Shown here: piece after piece, positions 37,977 through 48,404 of the stretch | Layout: each line of letters starts with the position of its first letter | Position numbering within the stretch: the stretch's first letter is position 1 | From: Clostridiales bacterium Firm_08 | GTDB taxonomy: Bacteria; Bacillota; Clostridia; Oscillospirales; QAKW01 | Direction of reading: 5' to 3' | NCBI GenBank assembly: GCA_001604045.1 | Contig: LVAN01000013.1 | Span: forward strand, 1-64,000 | DNA: 64,000 nucleotides | The notes under the pieces: generated by a model | What the model was told of the DNA's origin: nothing | The model's database searches: none | The model's input: the letters and a program-made list of their open reading frames with translations, nothing else | Translations under genes and position numbers: made by a program

Positions 37977-39335
37977 TTATTTTCCGAGTTCACTGATATC
38001 CGGTTTGTCCTCTTCGGTGTAGGGCGCGACGTATTCCTGCGGCACCGCCGCGGCAAGATCCAGACGGGTCTCGAAAAGCGCGCTCGCGTCTTTGCGTCCG
38101 TTGCCGCTCAGGCGTACGGTGCGGTCTCTGCCGAGGATGGCGACGCAGCCGTTGCGGATCGCGATATCGTAGGCGTTTTCCGCGATCAGGGTGGGGGTGT
38201 TGAGGAACGGGGTGTCGTCAGCCACGAGACAGCCCGCGGTGTTTTTGCCCCAGCCGAACACCTTGCCGTCCTCCGTCATATAAAGCGCGGTGTCGTCGCT
38301 CGCGGCGACCTTGCGCGCGTTCTCCCCGATCTTGACGAACTTCGCCGTGCCGTTGGAGGTGCCGTTGCCGCACTGGCCGTAGTCGGTGCGCCCGCAGGTG
38401 TAGACGTCGCCGTTCTGTGCCATCACGACGGTGAAGTAGTTGCCGACGGCCGCGCCGCCGACGCCGCTCATCACTTTGATCGGCGCGGAGGAATTGTTCA
38501 TCGTGCCGTCGCCGAGCTGGGAGTCGCCGTTATCGCCCGCCGCGTACAGATTGCCGTACGTGTCGATAAACATCGCGTGTGTCGTGCTGCCGATGGCGGC
38601 GGTCATATTTTCCCGGATAAAGACCGGCGAGGTCTTGTGGCGGTTGGAGGTGTCGCCGAGTTGTCCGTACTCGTTGAACCCAAAGGCGTACAGATCCTTG
38701 TTGTTGGTGATATAATACAGAGAATTGCCGCTGCAGTAAAAGTCGGAAACGCCGGTGGCGATGACGCCGCCGTATTTGCGGGTGTGACTGTCATATTTCA
38801 TAAAGGGGAACTGCCCTTCCATATACAGTCTGCCGTCCTCGCCGAGATGGATGTCAAGCACGCTCTCGCCGCCCAGCGTCGCCTGCGCGGCGCGCAGCGT
38901 TTTGCCGTAGCGGAAGGTCCATTTCTGCTCCGTCGTATCCGGCGCCGTCTCTACGGTGTCGAAGGAGAACCATTCGTTCCTGCCGTTGCGGATGGCGAAG
39001 GTATCGCCGTACCGCTGTATCTCCACCGGCAGATAATTATACGCTTTCTGCTCCCCGCCGGACGAGAGGACGGAAGTATAGGTCGATTTGAGATCATATC
39101 CGCCGTTTTTCATCGCCTTGACGCGCTGTCTGGGCAGGATGTAGGAGGTCAGCAGGAGCGCGCCCGCCGCCAGACAGAGCAGCGTGAGGATAACGGAATT
39201 GCGGCGGCGTTTTTTCAGCAGTTTCCAGGTGCGTGAGGTCTTGACACGCTTCAGATTGGCGCTCATAATGAGCGCGCTGATAAAGAATACGACGGAAAGG
39301 ATCAGCAAAAACGCCGCGATAATGATCAGGATCAT
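37977..39335 (-). CDS. RCC1-repeat (BLIP-II-like) protein with N-terminal transmembrane segments
   Basis: Repeated LYAFGFNEYGQLGD, LYAAGDNGDSQLGDGT, VYTCGRTDYGQCGNGT units. Confidence 0.88.
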   Translation of the reverse strand: MILIIIAAFLLILSVVFFISALIMSANLKRVKTSRTWKLLKKRRRNSVILTLLCLAAGALLLTSYILPRQRVKAMKNGGYDLKSTYTSVLSSGGEQKAYNYLPVEIQRYGDTFAIRNGRNEWFSFDTVETAPDTTEQKWTFRYGKTLRAAQATLGGESVLDIHLGEDGRLYMEGQFPFMKYDSHTRKYGGVIATGVSDFYCSGNSLYYITNNKDLYAFGFNEYGQLGDTSNRHKTSPVFIRENMTAAIGSTTHAMFIDTYGNLYAAGDNGDSQLGDGTMNNSSAPIKVMSGVGGAAVGNYFTVVMAQNGDVYTCGRTDYGQCGNGTSNGTAKFVKIGENARKVAASDDTALYMTEDGKVFGWGKNTAGCLVADDTPFLNTPTLIAENAYDIAIRNGCVAILGRDRTVRLSGNGRKDASALFETRLDLAAAVPQEYVAPYTEEDKPDISELGK

Positions 39336-39346
39336 ACTCTATTGCC

Positions 39347-40702
39347 TCACTTTTTCACGTTGATGTCGGACGTCGGGGAAAACTCCACCTTGCCCGGCTT
39401 TCCGAGCTGTCCGTAAGTGTTGTTGCCGCAGGTATAAAGCTGTCCTTTGGACATCAGCACGAGATGATCATGCGTGGCGGCGGCGCTGTCGACGCCGCTC
39501 ATCACCTTCTGCGGCTCGGACTGGTTTTTGGTGTTGCCGATGCCGAGTTGTCCGCAGTGGTTCTGCCCCCAGGCGTACAGCGTGTCCTTGTCGTCGATAT
39601 ACCAGCCGAACGCGCCGCCCGCGCCGATCGCTTTGACGCCGGTCGCGACTTCGTAAAAAGAGGAGCCCTTTTGTTTGCCGGAGACTTTGCGCCCGAGCTG
39701 CCCGCAGTTGTTGATGCCGCAGCTTTCCAGGTGGCCGTCCTCTTTGAGGATGAGGGAAAACTCATTGCCCGCGGCGATCGCCTTGACGCCCTTCGCGATG
39801 ATGACGGGCGTGGAGATCTGTGTTTCCGAAGGCCGGGCAAGCGCCCCGGTCTGATTGCTGCCGACGCCGATGACGGTGCCGTCGGTTTTGAGGATCAGGA
39901 GATGGCGGGCGCCCGGCGCCGCGTCTTTGGCGCCGCCGCACAGCCAGAGCGGTTTGTCATTGTTCGCGCTGCTCGCGCCGCCCATCTGACCGTTGGCGTT
40001 GTTGCCCCATACGTACAGATCGCCCGTGGTCTTGATGAATACACCGTAGGTGTCGGTCGCGGCGACCCTGGCGACGTTTTGCGCGAACTCCGTCTGATTG
40101 CCCGCCTCATCCAGTTCGTAGAGTTTGTTGTCCTGTTTGAGAACGTATACTTTTCTGCCGAGCTGCGCCACTTCTTTGGCGTTGGAGAGCGCCGCGCCCT
40201 TATCCTGCTGCGCCAGCGCGAGTTCATTATAGCCCCAGGTGTAGAGATCTCCCGCGGACGTCACGGCATAGGTGGAATCCCGGCCGGAAAAGACCGCCGC
40301 GAGTTCGCCCTCCACCGTCGCCGGATAGAGCAGCTTGCTCTTGACGCTCGCGCCGATGCTGTTTTCGTAATTGCGGTTTTCCTGCCACTTGGGCACGCCG
40401 TCAATGAAATAGATGACGATCAGCGCGGCCGCGAGGGCCCCGATCAGGATAACGAACAGTTTGCGGGAAAACTTCGGCAGCGCGTGCACGCCGGAGCGGA
40501 TGGGGTTGGTCTCCTTGCCGTCCTTGCGGCGGGAGGGCAGGTAGCAGACGAGCAGCATCCCTACCGGGCCGAACAGCAGACCGAGAAAGCCCCACGCGCC
40601 GGAGCGCAGTTTCATCTGCGCGATCCTCGCGCTGAAAAAGGTAAAGAAAACGGCGCAGACCGTCAGGATATATACGGTGATGATAAAAGGAACTACCGGC
40701 AT
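39347..40702 (-). CDS. RCC1-repeat protein with N-terminal transmembrane segments (paralogue of neighbour)
   Basis: LYTWGYNELALAQQ, LYVWGNNANGQMG, LYAWGQNHCGQLGIGNTKNQSEPQKVMSGVDSAAATHDHLVLMSKGQLYTCGNNTYGQLG. Confidence 0.88.
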   Translation of the reverse strand: MPVVPFIITVYILTVCAVFFTFFSARIAQMKLRSGAWGFLGLLFGPVGMLLVCYLPSRRKDGKETNPIRSGVHALPKFSRKLFVILIGALAAALIVIYFIDGVPKWQENRNYENSIGASVKSKLLYPATVEGELAAVFSGRDSTYAVTSAGDLYTWGYNELALAQQDKGAALSNAKEVAQLGRKVYVLKQDNKLYELDEAGNQTEFAQNVARVAATDTYGVFIKTTGDLYVWGNNANGQMGGASSANNDKPLWLCGGAKDAAPGARHLLILKTDGTVIGVGSNQTGALARPSETQISTPVIIAKGVKAIAAGNEFSLILKEDGHLESCGINNCGQLGRKVSGKQKGSSFYEVATGVKAIGAGGAFGWYIDDKDTLYAWGQNHCGQLGIGNTKNQSEPQKVMSGVDSAAATHDHLVLMSKGQLYTCGNNTYGQLGKPGKVEFSPTSDINVKK

Positions 40703-40856
40703 AAAAAGGGTCTCACCTCTTTGATGAAAATAGTGACAGGTTCTCAAGGCTCTGCGGCAAAGTATGGCGGAAATTTTACCTTTCAAAACCGCCTTGTCTT
40801 TATCGCGGGGCAGCCTAACATCACTATCTTACTAAATTTTTCCGAAAAAAGCAACC

Positions 40857-42857
40857 TTAAATATTTTTGCAGGTAAAGAAAAGGATCTGCCGGGTCTCCC
40901 CCGCTTTTTTGAGGCAGTCCGCCGCGGCGGCGGAGCGCGCGTCGTCCAGCGACGGGAAGGCGTCGTCTATCAGCAGCGGCGCGCTCTCCTCGCCCTCCAC
41001 GATGTCCGCCAGCGACAGCCGCAGCGCGAGATGCGCCGCCGTCACCGTGCCGGAGGAAAAATATCCGAGCGGCCGCAGCGCGCCGTCCGCCAGGATCGCC
41101 AGGCGCATATCCCGGTCGATGGAGACGGTATCGTATTTGCCGCCGGTCAGCGCCGCCATATGCCGCCCGACCGCCTTTTTCAGGATGGGCGCGTAGTCCT
41201 GCTGCATCTGCTGCTGCGCGGCGGCAAGCCCTTCGATCGCGGCGTCCGCGACGTTTTTCCGGAAAGTCATCTCCTCGATCTCACCGGCAAGGTCTGTCAG
41301 CGTTTCCTCCAGCGCGCGGCGCTGTCCGAGAAGGGTCTCCCGGCGCTGGGTCAGCGCGGCGGTCTCCGCTTTTTCACGCAGCAGGGAAGTCCTGCGGGCG
41401 CGCGCCTGTTCCAGGCGCAGTTCCACTGTTTCTTTCGGCATCTCCGGCGCCGCGGTCGCGACCGCGGCGTCCGTATCCGCTTTTTGTTCATATTCTTTCA
41501 GCCGGGCGGCGCACGCCGCCCGCTGCGCCGTTAGACTCGCGTACTGCGCCCGGGCGCGATACGCCGCGTCCAGCGCCGCGCGGTCTCTGACGTTTGCCCG
41601 CGCCAGCACCGGTTCCGCCCGCTCCCGCGCCTCCCGCAACGCGCGTTCGGCTTGCGCCAGCGCGTCACGGCGCCGGCCGAGATCTTCGACCTGCCGTTCA
41701 TACTCCCGCCGATGCGTTTCCGCCGCCGCGAGAAACGCCGCTTTTTTCCGTCCCTCGGCGAGGGCGAGCCAGACGCCGACGACGAACAGCGCCGCGGCGC
41801 CGACCAGAAACGCGTACGCGCGGAAAATAAAGCAGGCCGCGCCGCCCGCCGCCGCGGCGAGCATCAGCAGCAGTCCCGCCGCCGTCATACCGCTCCGCGG
41901 CGGGGGCGTTTGATCCGGCGCTTCCGGTTCCTCTCCCTCCGCCGCTTCCTTCGCCTGTTCATACCGCGCCTGAGCGCGGTCGATCTCCGCCAGCCGTTCG
42001 GCGGCGTCGGCAAGGGATCTCTCGTCCGCCGCCGGCAGATCGCGCAGGGCGCCGTCCAGTTCCTCGAGCTGTTGTTCCAGCGCCGCCCGCTTTTGGCGGC
42101 GGCGAAAGATCTCATATCCCTTATGCTGTTCCAAAAGGGCGGTCAGCCGTTCGCTTTCCCGCTCGGTCTCCGCGATGGCGGCGTCGATCTCCGCCTCGCT
42201 TTTTCCGGCCATCCCGTCCAGCTGGATCGTCAGCCGCGCGAGATCCTCCCGCGCCGCCGTCTGTTTTTGTTCGGCTTCATAGAGTTTGCCGCCTTTGCGG
42301 CGAAGCGTGGCGTAGTTGGCGCGCTCTTTGACGAGCGCTTCCATCACTTTTTCAAAGGAGACGTCCTCGCTGCCCGTCGCGGCGAGATTTTGCATCGCGA
42401 CCTCCATACGGTCGGTGCGTCCCGGCGCGTCGCCGTTCGCGCGCATGCAGTACACGTTGCGGAAAGTCTCTCCGTCGACGCCGAGCAGGTATTCTCCCGG
42501 GGTCCCGGTGATCGGGATCTCGCCGTTCACGCCGAGCAGGCGCGCCTCTCCCCGTCCTTTTTCATCGGCGGTGCGCTCTACGCGGTATTCCGCGCCGTCC
42601 GCCGTTTCGACGATCATCGCCGCGGAGAGGCCGTCGTGACTGTCCCACGGCTGATACTTTTTAAGCTCGTCCGTTTCGATCGCCGGATCACGGGTCCGTT
42701 TCTTTTCAAAGCCGTACAGGCAGAAGCGGATCAGATCCGTGATGGTCGTCTTGCCGTACTCGTTAGGGGCGCTGATGACGGAAAGACCGTCCTTGAATTC
42801 TATTGTCTCTTTCCGGAACTTTCCGAACCTTTCGATCTCCAGGCGTTTGATATTCAT
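40857..42857 (-). CDS. SMC-like AAA ATPase, YhaN/SbcC-like
   Basis: MNIKRLEIERFGKFRKETIEF...APNEYGKTTITDLIRFCLYGF Walker A; coiled coil; TAAHLALRLSLADI...PLLIDDAFPSLD. Confidence 0.88.
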   Translation of the reverse strand: MNIKRLEIERFGKFRKETIEFKDGLSVISAPNEYGKTTITDLIRFCLYGFEKKRTRDPAIETDELKKYQPWDSHDGLSAAMIVETADGAEYRVERTADEKGRGEARLLGVNGEIPITGTPGEYLLGVDGETFRNVYCMRANGDAPGRTDRMEVAMQNLAATGSEDVSFEKVMEALVKERANYATLRRKGGKLYEAEQKQTAAREDLARLTIQLDGMAGKSEAEIDAAIAETERESERLTALLEQHKGYEIFRRRQKRAALEQQLEELDGALRDLPAADERSLADAAERLAEIDRAQARYEQAKEAAEGEEPEAPDQTPPPRSGMTAAGLLLMLAAAAGGAACFIFRAYAFLVGAAALFVVGVWLALAEGRKKAAFLAAAETHRREYERQVEDLGRRRDALAQAERALREARERAEPVLARANVRDRAALDAAYRARAQYASLTAQRAACAARLKEYEQKADTDAAVATAAPEMPKETVELRLEQARARRTSLLREKAETAALTQRRETLLGQRRALEETLTDLAGEIEEMTFRKNVADAAIEGLAAAQQQMQQDYAPILKKAVGRHMAALTGGKYDTVSIDRDMRLAILADGALRPLGYFSSGTVTAAHLALRLSLADIVEGEESAPLLIDDAFPSLDDARSAAAADCLKKAGETRQILFFTCKNI

Positions 42858-43882
42858 CGGTCGAACGCCTCCCATCCAAGTTTGAGCGCCGCCTCGCGGA
42901 CGCGCTTTTCCTCACCGTCCGCGGCGCGGATCTTTTCCAGCATATATTTTGTAAAAAGCCCTTTCAGACCCGGACGGGCGGCGATCTCCTCCGAGTCGGC
43001 GGGCAGGGTGGTCTCGTCGATGATCTCGGCGACATTCGGGTAGTCCTCCACCGCCGCGGGCAGGGGATAGGCGCACGCCCCGGTCAGGCGGAAGCGGATG
43101 ACGTCCTTTTCATCGTACGCCGCCGCCGCGCTCGCCAGTTTCGCGCTGAGTTCGGCGTAGGTCAGCCCGCTCGTGTCCACGGTCTCCTCCCAAAACCGCG
43201 CGGCGCCCGTCTCCACCGGCCGTATCTCCACGGCGCCGCCTTCTATGCTGACGTCAAAGAAATACCGCGCGCCCGTCTCGTCAAAGCCGTGCGCGTTGGG
43301 ACTGCCGGGATGCGCCGTCCAGGTGCCGCCGATCCGTTCCGGACCGAACATTTTGTGCAGATGTCCCAGCGCGAGATAGGAAAGACCGCTGCGTTCGATC
43401 CACTCTCTCGTAAGGCAGAGCCGCGGATCGGGATCGCCGATCCTGCCGTGGAAGATCCCCACCGTCGTGCCGGGATGCCGCGGCATTTCCGCCGGGAGTT
43501 CCCCGCCGAAGCCGCAGCCGAAAAATCCGCCGCCCGCCACCGGGAAATATTCCGGCGTTTTGCCGAACAGACGCGCGTTTTCCGGCAGATCGATATCGGC
43601 GTACCGGTCGCCGTCCGGCGCGTCATGATTGCCGCAGATCAACAGAAAGGTGATCTCCGGCGCGTTTTTCATCAGTTCCGCCACACGGCCCGACACGGCG
43701 GCGGAGGGGTGAGGCGTATCGAACAGATCTCCCGCGATGACGATATACCGGATGTCCCGCTCGCGGGCGTAGCGGATCATTTCCTCAAAGCCGTCCACCG
43801 CGCCGCGCCGCAGCGCCGCGCGGCAGGCAAGCGCCGCCGTTTTCGCGTCCAGATGCAGATCCGCGGTATGTACAAATCTCAC
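42854..43882 (-). CDS. Metallophosphoesterase, YhaO/SbcD-like exonuclease
   Basis: MRFVHTADLHLDA, VIAGDLFDT, ICGNHDAPDGDRY, YLALGHLHK; 4-bp overlap with ATPase gene. Confidence 0.9.
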   Translation of the reverse strand: MRFVHTADLHLDAKTAALACRAALRRGAVDGFEEMIRYARERDIRYIVIAGDLFDTPHPSAAVSGRVAELMKNAPEITFLLICGNHDAPDGDRYADIDLPENARLFGKTPEYFPVAGGGFFGCGFGGELPAEMPRHPGTTVGIFHGRIGDPDPRLCLTREWIERSGLSYLALGHLHKMFGPERIGGTWTAHPGSPNAHGFDETGARYFFDVSIEGGAVEIRPVETGAARFWEETVDTSGLTYAELSAKLASAAAAYDEKDVIRFRLTGACAYPLPAAVEDYPNVAEIIDETTLPADSEEIAARPGLKGLFTKYMLEKIRAADGEEKRVREAALKLGWEAFDR

Positions 43883-43946
43883 ATTGATCCCTCCCTTTGT
43901 TTTTTCATTTTATCACACCGGCGCGGAAAAATAAACCATTATTTTA

Positions 43947-43975
43947 TTGCAAACAACAAAAAAATACTATATAAT
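43947..43975 (+). promoter_or_regulatory. Promoter of the lipoprotein/two-component operon
   Basis: TTGCAA-17-TATAAT. Confidence 0.65.
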
Positions 43976-44014
43976 GAGGTTAAACAAACATCAATATGAC
44001 CTTATGGAGTATTT

Positions 44015-45295
44015 ATGGACGAACGGACAAAAAAATTTACGGCGGTCATCCTCTGCCTTGCTGTGCTGATAACGGTGTGCGGCTGCTCTTTCAAGGAGTC
44101 GAGCATCGAGGATCTGATGCAGCCGCCGCAGCTCACCGCCTCCCGCAAGCAGATCCGCGACGCGCTGACCTCTCTGGTGGGCAGCGCCTATCAGCTCGTC
44201 TCGCCGCAGAGCGGGTCAGGATTTTCCGGCATCAACCTTACCGACCTTGACGGGGACGGGGAGAACGAGGCGGTCTGTCTGTATACGGCCGGCTCTCCGG
44301 CGCTGGTCAATGTCGCGGTGCTGAAAAACGAGGGGAGCGGCTGGGTCAAGATCGGGCACTTCGCCAGTGACGCCACGGCGGTGGACCGCCTGGAATTCTG
44401 TGATCTGGACGGCAGCGGCGTCGACGATATCGTCATAGGGTTCGGGTATCTGACGGGCAGCGACCACGTCCTGCAGATCCTGAAACTGGATAACGGATCG
44501 CTCGTCTCACTGCACCAGGCGATGTACAACCGGTTCGTCACCGTCGGGGAGGAGACCAAACGGCTGGTGGTGCTGAACACCGCCGGCGCGTCCGCCACAC
44601 TGCTCGGGATGAAGGAGGGCGCCATCCGCTCTCTTTCCAGTGTGCCGATGGACAGCCGCGCGCAGTCCATCCTCTCCCTGCAGACGGCGAAAACGTCGGG
44701 CGGGCTTGCCGCTGTCTATGTGGACAGCCAGCTTGACAACCAGATGTATACGACAGAGGTGCTGGTGATCAGCGCCGACGATTTTCTCGAAAACCGGCTG
44801 TTCACCGCCGAGCATATGCTGGGCGACCGTCCCAACGCCGTCAAATGTACGGATATCAACGGCGACGGCGTGCCGGAGGTGCCGCAGGCGGTCGCGATGA
44901 CCGATACGGAGAACACCGCTTATTTCACCTATTGGTATTCCTTTGACGGCAGCGGGCTGTCCGAGCCGACCGTCACTTTCACCAGCGCGTCGGAGCAGTT
45001 TTATTTCCTGTATCCCGAAAAGTGGAAAAAGACCGTGATCGTTTCCCGGGATGAGAAAAGTGAGCGGACGATCCGTTTCGTCAAACGGCGCACCGGGGAG
45101 GCTCTCTACTCCCTGCGGGCGTTCACGCCGGCGGAATACGCGGCGCTCACCGAAAACGGATGGCAGACGATCATCAGATCGACCGATCGCGTGATCGCCG
45201 TGCGGACGGAGCAGGCGGCCCCGGACAGCGCGCTGACCGCCGATGAGTGGAAGGCGGCGCTGCATACATACGGAGAAAACGGAGGTAAGGTATGA
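44015..45295 (+). CDS. Lipoprotein with VCBS/FG-GAP-like repeats
   Basis: Lipobox-like ITVCGC; LTDLDGDGENEAVCLY, FCDLDGSGVDDIVIGFG, CTDINGDGVPEVP. Confidence 0.75.
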   Translation: MDERTKKFTAVILCLAVLITVCGCSFKESSIEDLMQPPQLTASRKQIRDALTSLVGSAYQLVSPQSGSGFSGINLTDLDGDGENEAVCLYTAGSPALVNVAVLKNEGSGWVKIGHFASDATAVDRLEFCDLDGSGVDDIVIGFGYLTGSDHVLQILKLDNGSLVSLHQAMYNRFVTVGEETKRLVVLNTAGASATLLGMKEGAIRSLSSVPMDSRAQSILSLQTAKTSGGLAAVYVDSQLDNQMYTTEVLVISADDFLENRLFTAEHMLGDRPNAVKCTDINGDGVPEVPQAVAMTDTENTAYFTYWYSFDGSGLSEPTVTFTSASEQFYFLYPEKWKKTVIVSRDEKSERTIRFVKRRTGEALYSLRAFTPAEYAALTENGWQTIIRSTDRVIAVRTEQAAPDSALTADEWKAALHTYGENGGKV

Positions 45296-45996
45296 AAAAG
45301 GTACTTGTACTGGAAGACGAGGAAGCCATCCGCGCATTCGTGGTGCTCAACCTCACCCGCGCCGGATATGATATCATAGAAGCGGGCACAGGCGAGCAGG
45401 CGCTGGAACTTTACGAAGCCAACCCGGACATCGACATCGCGGTGCTGGACGTCATGCTGCCCGGCATCAGCGGCATAGAGGTCTGCAAAAAACTGCGCGC
45501 CACCTCGCAGAAGATCGGCATCATCATGCTGACCGCCAAGGCGCTGGAAAACGACAAGGTGGAAGGGCTGATGAGCGGCGCGGACGATTACGTCGCGAAG
45601 CCTTTTTCTCCGATGGAACTGATCGTGCGGGTGGACTCGCTCTACCGTCGTGTACAGCTTCTCAAAGGGGAGAGTACCGCGACATCCTCCGAGATCACCT
45701 TCGGACCGTTCCGGCTGAACACGTCCGGCAGGATGCTGACCAAAAACGGCGAGAAGATCGAGATCACGCAGGTGGAGTATCAGATCCTCAAATATTTTAT
45801 GACCAACGCGGGCGTTGCCAAAACGCGGGAGGATATCTCCTCCGCTGTGTGGGGCGACGCGTTCACCGGCGACCGGCATAAGATCGTTGACGTCAATATC
45901 CGCAGACTTCGGATGAAGCTGGAGGACGAACCGAGCAATCCCGTCTATATCCAGACCGTCTGGGGCTTCGGCTACCGCTGGGGCGACAGCCGATGA
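45292..45996 (+). CDS. OmpR-family response regulator
   Basis: KVLVLEDEEAIRAFV, VLDVMLPG, MLTAKA; winged-helix C-terminus DVNIRRLRMKLE. Confidence 0.95.
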   Translation: MKKVLVLEDEEAIRAFVVLNLTRAGYDIIEAGTGEQALELYEANPDIDIAVLDVMLPGISGIEVCKKLRATSQKIGIIMLTAKALENDKVEGLMSGADDYVAKPFSPMELIVRVDSLYRRVQLLKGESTATSSEITFGPFRLNTSGRMLTKNGEKIEITQVEYQILKYFMTNAGVAKTREDISSAVWGDAFTGDRHKIVDVNIRRLRMKLEDEPSNPVYIQTVWGFGYRWGDSR

Positions 45997-47492
45997 AACA
46001 CCGTCATTTCGTGCGCCGCTCGATGCGGCGCGCCGGAGGGGACGTCCGCTTTCTGCGGCGCAATATGTTTTCCGGCATCACCTATCGGTGGCTCAAAAAC
46101 GTGTTCGGCAGCATTTTCCTCGCGACGATCCTGCTGGTGATCCTGTTTTGCGCGTTTGCGAAAAATTCCTATTACAATATGGTGCGCGACCGTCTGCGCG
46201 CCGACGCGCAAAACGTCGAGCATTATTACGCGAACTATAATAACGCCGCGTCCTTTTCGTCCGCGGCGCGGCTTCTGGTGGATGATTTTGAGGACAAGGA
46301 TCTTTGCGAGATACAGATCATCGACCTGACGGGCGCCGTCGCCGTATCCTCCAGCGGATTTGCCATCACCGAGGTGACGGAAACACCGGATCTTACGGCG
46401 TCGCGGGAGGACCGCCCGTCCTCCTGGGTGGGGAAATACGCCCCGTCCGATGAAAAGGTGCTTTCTTTTTCCACACCGCTCTACGACCGCTACGGCAACG
46501 TCTGCGGCTCGGCGCGCCTGATCACCGCGCTCGCGCTGACCGACCGGCATCTGTGGCGTCTTTACGGATTTGCCGTTTTGATCGGTCTGCTGATCGTGCT
46601 GATCACCGGATTTTCCGGGCTGTATTTCGTAAAATCCATCGTTGTGCCTGTCGGCAGGATCAATGAAACGGCGAGAGAACTTGCCAAGGGCAATCTGACC
46701 GGGCGCATCGAAAAGTTTGACCGCAACGACGAGATCGGCACGCTCTGTACCACCATCAACGCGATGGCGGAGGAACTCAGCGAGACGGAAAAACTCAAAA
46801 ATGAATTCATCTCCTCCGTCTCTCACGAACTGCGCACGCCGCTGACCGCCATCCGCGGATGGAGCGAGACGATGATCGCCGCCGATGTGCAGATGGACGA
46901 CACGGCGCGCCGCGGCATCACCGTTATTTATAAGGAGACCGAGCGGCTGTCCAAACTCGTGGAGGAGCTGCTGGACACCACCCGCATCCAGAGCGGCAGG
47001 TTCAAACTCGTCGTCACCCCGATGAACGTTGTCGCGGAATTCGAGGACACCGTCTTTATGATGATGGAGCGCGCCAAGGTGGACGACGTCACCATCGAAT
47101 ACACGCCGGAACTTGACGAGGTCAACATTTTAGGGGATAAAAACCGCCTCAAACAGGTGTTTTTCAACATCATCGACAACGCCATCAAACACTCTCACGC
47201 GGGCGGCAACATCCGCACCGCGCTCGCGCTGACGGAACAGAATGTTATCATCACGGTCAGCGACAACGGCGAGGGCATCTCCGCCGAGGATCTGCCTTAC
47301 GTTAAAGAAATGTTTTATAAAGGGCACTCGCAGAAGCGCGGCAGCGGCATCGGTCTGGGCGTTTCCGATCAGATCGTGACGATGCACGGCGGCACGCTTG
47401 ACATCGACAGCACGCTGGGCGAGGGCACGACGGTCACCATCACGTTGCCGCTTCCCGCGACGGAAGCGAACGACGCCGGTTCTCCCGCGTAA
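45993..47492 (+). CDS. HAMP-domain sensor histidine kinase
   Basis: ISSVSHELRTPLTAIRGWSE H-box, N-box NAIKHS, VSDNGEGI, GSGIGLGVSD. Confidence 0.95.
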   Translation: MKHRHFVRRSMRRAGGDVRFLRRNMFSGITYRWLKNVFGSIFLATILLVILFCAFAKNSYYNMVRDRLRADAQNVEHYYANYNNAASFSSAARLLVDDFEDKDLCEIQIIDLTGAVAVSSSGFAITEVTETPDLTASREDRPSSWVGKYAPSDEKVLSFSTPLYDRYGNVCGSARLITALALTDRHLWRLYGFAVLIGLLIVLITGFSGLYFVKSIVVPVGRINETARELAKGNLTGRIEKFDRNDEIGTLCTTINAMAEELSETEKLKNEFISSVSHELRTPLTAIRGWSETMIAADVQMDDTARRGITVIYKETERLSKLVEELLDTTRIQSGRFKLVVTPMNVVAEFEDTVFMMMERAKVDDVTIEYTPELDEVNILGDKNRLKQVFFNIIDNAIKHSHAGGNIRTALALTEQNVIITVSDNGEGISAEDLPYVKEMFYKGHSQKRGSGIGLGVSDQIVTMHGGTLDIDSTLGEGTTVTITLPLPATEANDAGSPA

Positions 47493-47528
47493 TAAAAATG
47501 ATTTTCTTATAAGAGGAAAGGATTTGCC

Positions 47529-48404
47529 ATGGATCTGTCGCTCATCACCTATTTCATAGCGCTGCACGACGTGCCGTTTCTCGCGAAACTGGCTGAGATC
47601 ATCACGTTTTTCGCGGAAGATACGGTGATCATCATTGTCGGCGCACTGCTGTATTGGTGCGTTGACAGCAAAAAGGGACAGCGGATGGCAACACTTGCCA
47701 TTGGCGGCGTCTTTTGGACACTGGGACTGAAAAATATTTTGAAGATCCCCCGTCCGTGGGATCTCGGTATTATCAAAAAGGAACAAGTCCTGCGGGCGGA
47801 GACTGCGACCGGTTATTCTTTCCCCAGTGGGCATACCACCGCCGCCGTCAACGTGTATGGCTATCTCGCGCGGTACGCCAAAAAAGCGGGCAAGATCCTT
47901 TTGTGGGCGTTCGTCGGGCTGATCGGACTGTCCCGGATCTTTCTCGGCTGTCACACGTCCTATGACGTGATCGCCGCGCTGGTCATCAGCGTCCTGTGGC
48001 TGTGGCTGGGCGGCAAGGCGTATGACAGCCTGATGGCAAAGGACGAGCGCAACATTTTTTGGTTCGCACTGCCGCTTGCTTTCGCGGCGCTGACGCTTTT
48101 CGGCGGTATCGACGAGGACATCATCAAAATGTGTGCTTTCGGCGGCGCGGCGCTGCTTGGCATTTTTTTGGAAAGAAGATATATCCGTTTCACCCCCGCG
48201 GGCTCTGTCCCCGTCCGCGCGGCGGAATTTCTGATCGGATTTGCCGCCGTCGTCGCGCTCAAATTCTGGCCGATGCTCATCAGTCGGGACATCTACGAAC
48301 TATTGTGGCTCAAAGGCGTTGACTACGCGCTGATCGCCCTGTGGCTGTCGCTGGTCTACCCGATGATCCTGAAAAAAATCAATCAAAAAGGAGAAACGCA
48401 ATGA
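47529..48404 (+). CDS. PAP2-family phosphatase
   Basis: KNILKIPRPW, GYSFPSGHTTAAVNVYGYLAR, SRIFLGCHTSYDVIAAL. Confidence 0.92.
   Translation: MDLSLITYFIALHDVPFLAKLAEIITFFAEDTVIIIVGALLYWCVDSKKGQRMATLAIGGVFWTLGLKNILKIPRPWDLGIIKKEQVLRAETATGYSFPSGHTTAAVNVYGYLARYAKKAGKILLWAFVGLIGLSRIFLGCHTSYDVIAALVISVLWLWLGGKAYDSLMAKDERNIFWFALPLAFAALTLFGGIDEDIIKMCAFGGAALLGIFLERRYIRFTPAGSVPVRAAEFLIGFAAVVALKFWPMLISRDIYELLWLKGVDYALIALWLSLVYPMILKKINQKGETQ

Noticed and set aside
40857-43882. ATPase plus nuclease pair as a novel defence system
   Set aside because: Gene order and motifs fit the known YhaN/YhaO (SbcCD-like) DNA repair pair; no accessory defence genes adjacent.
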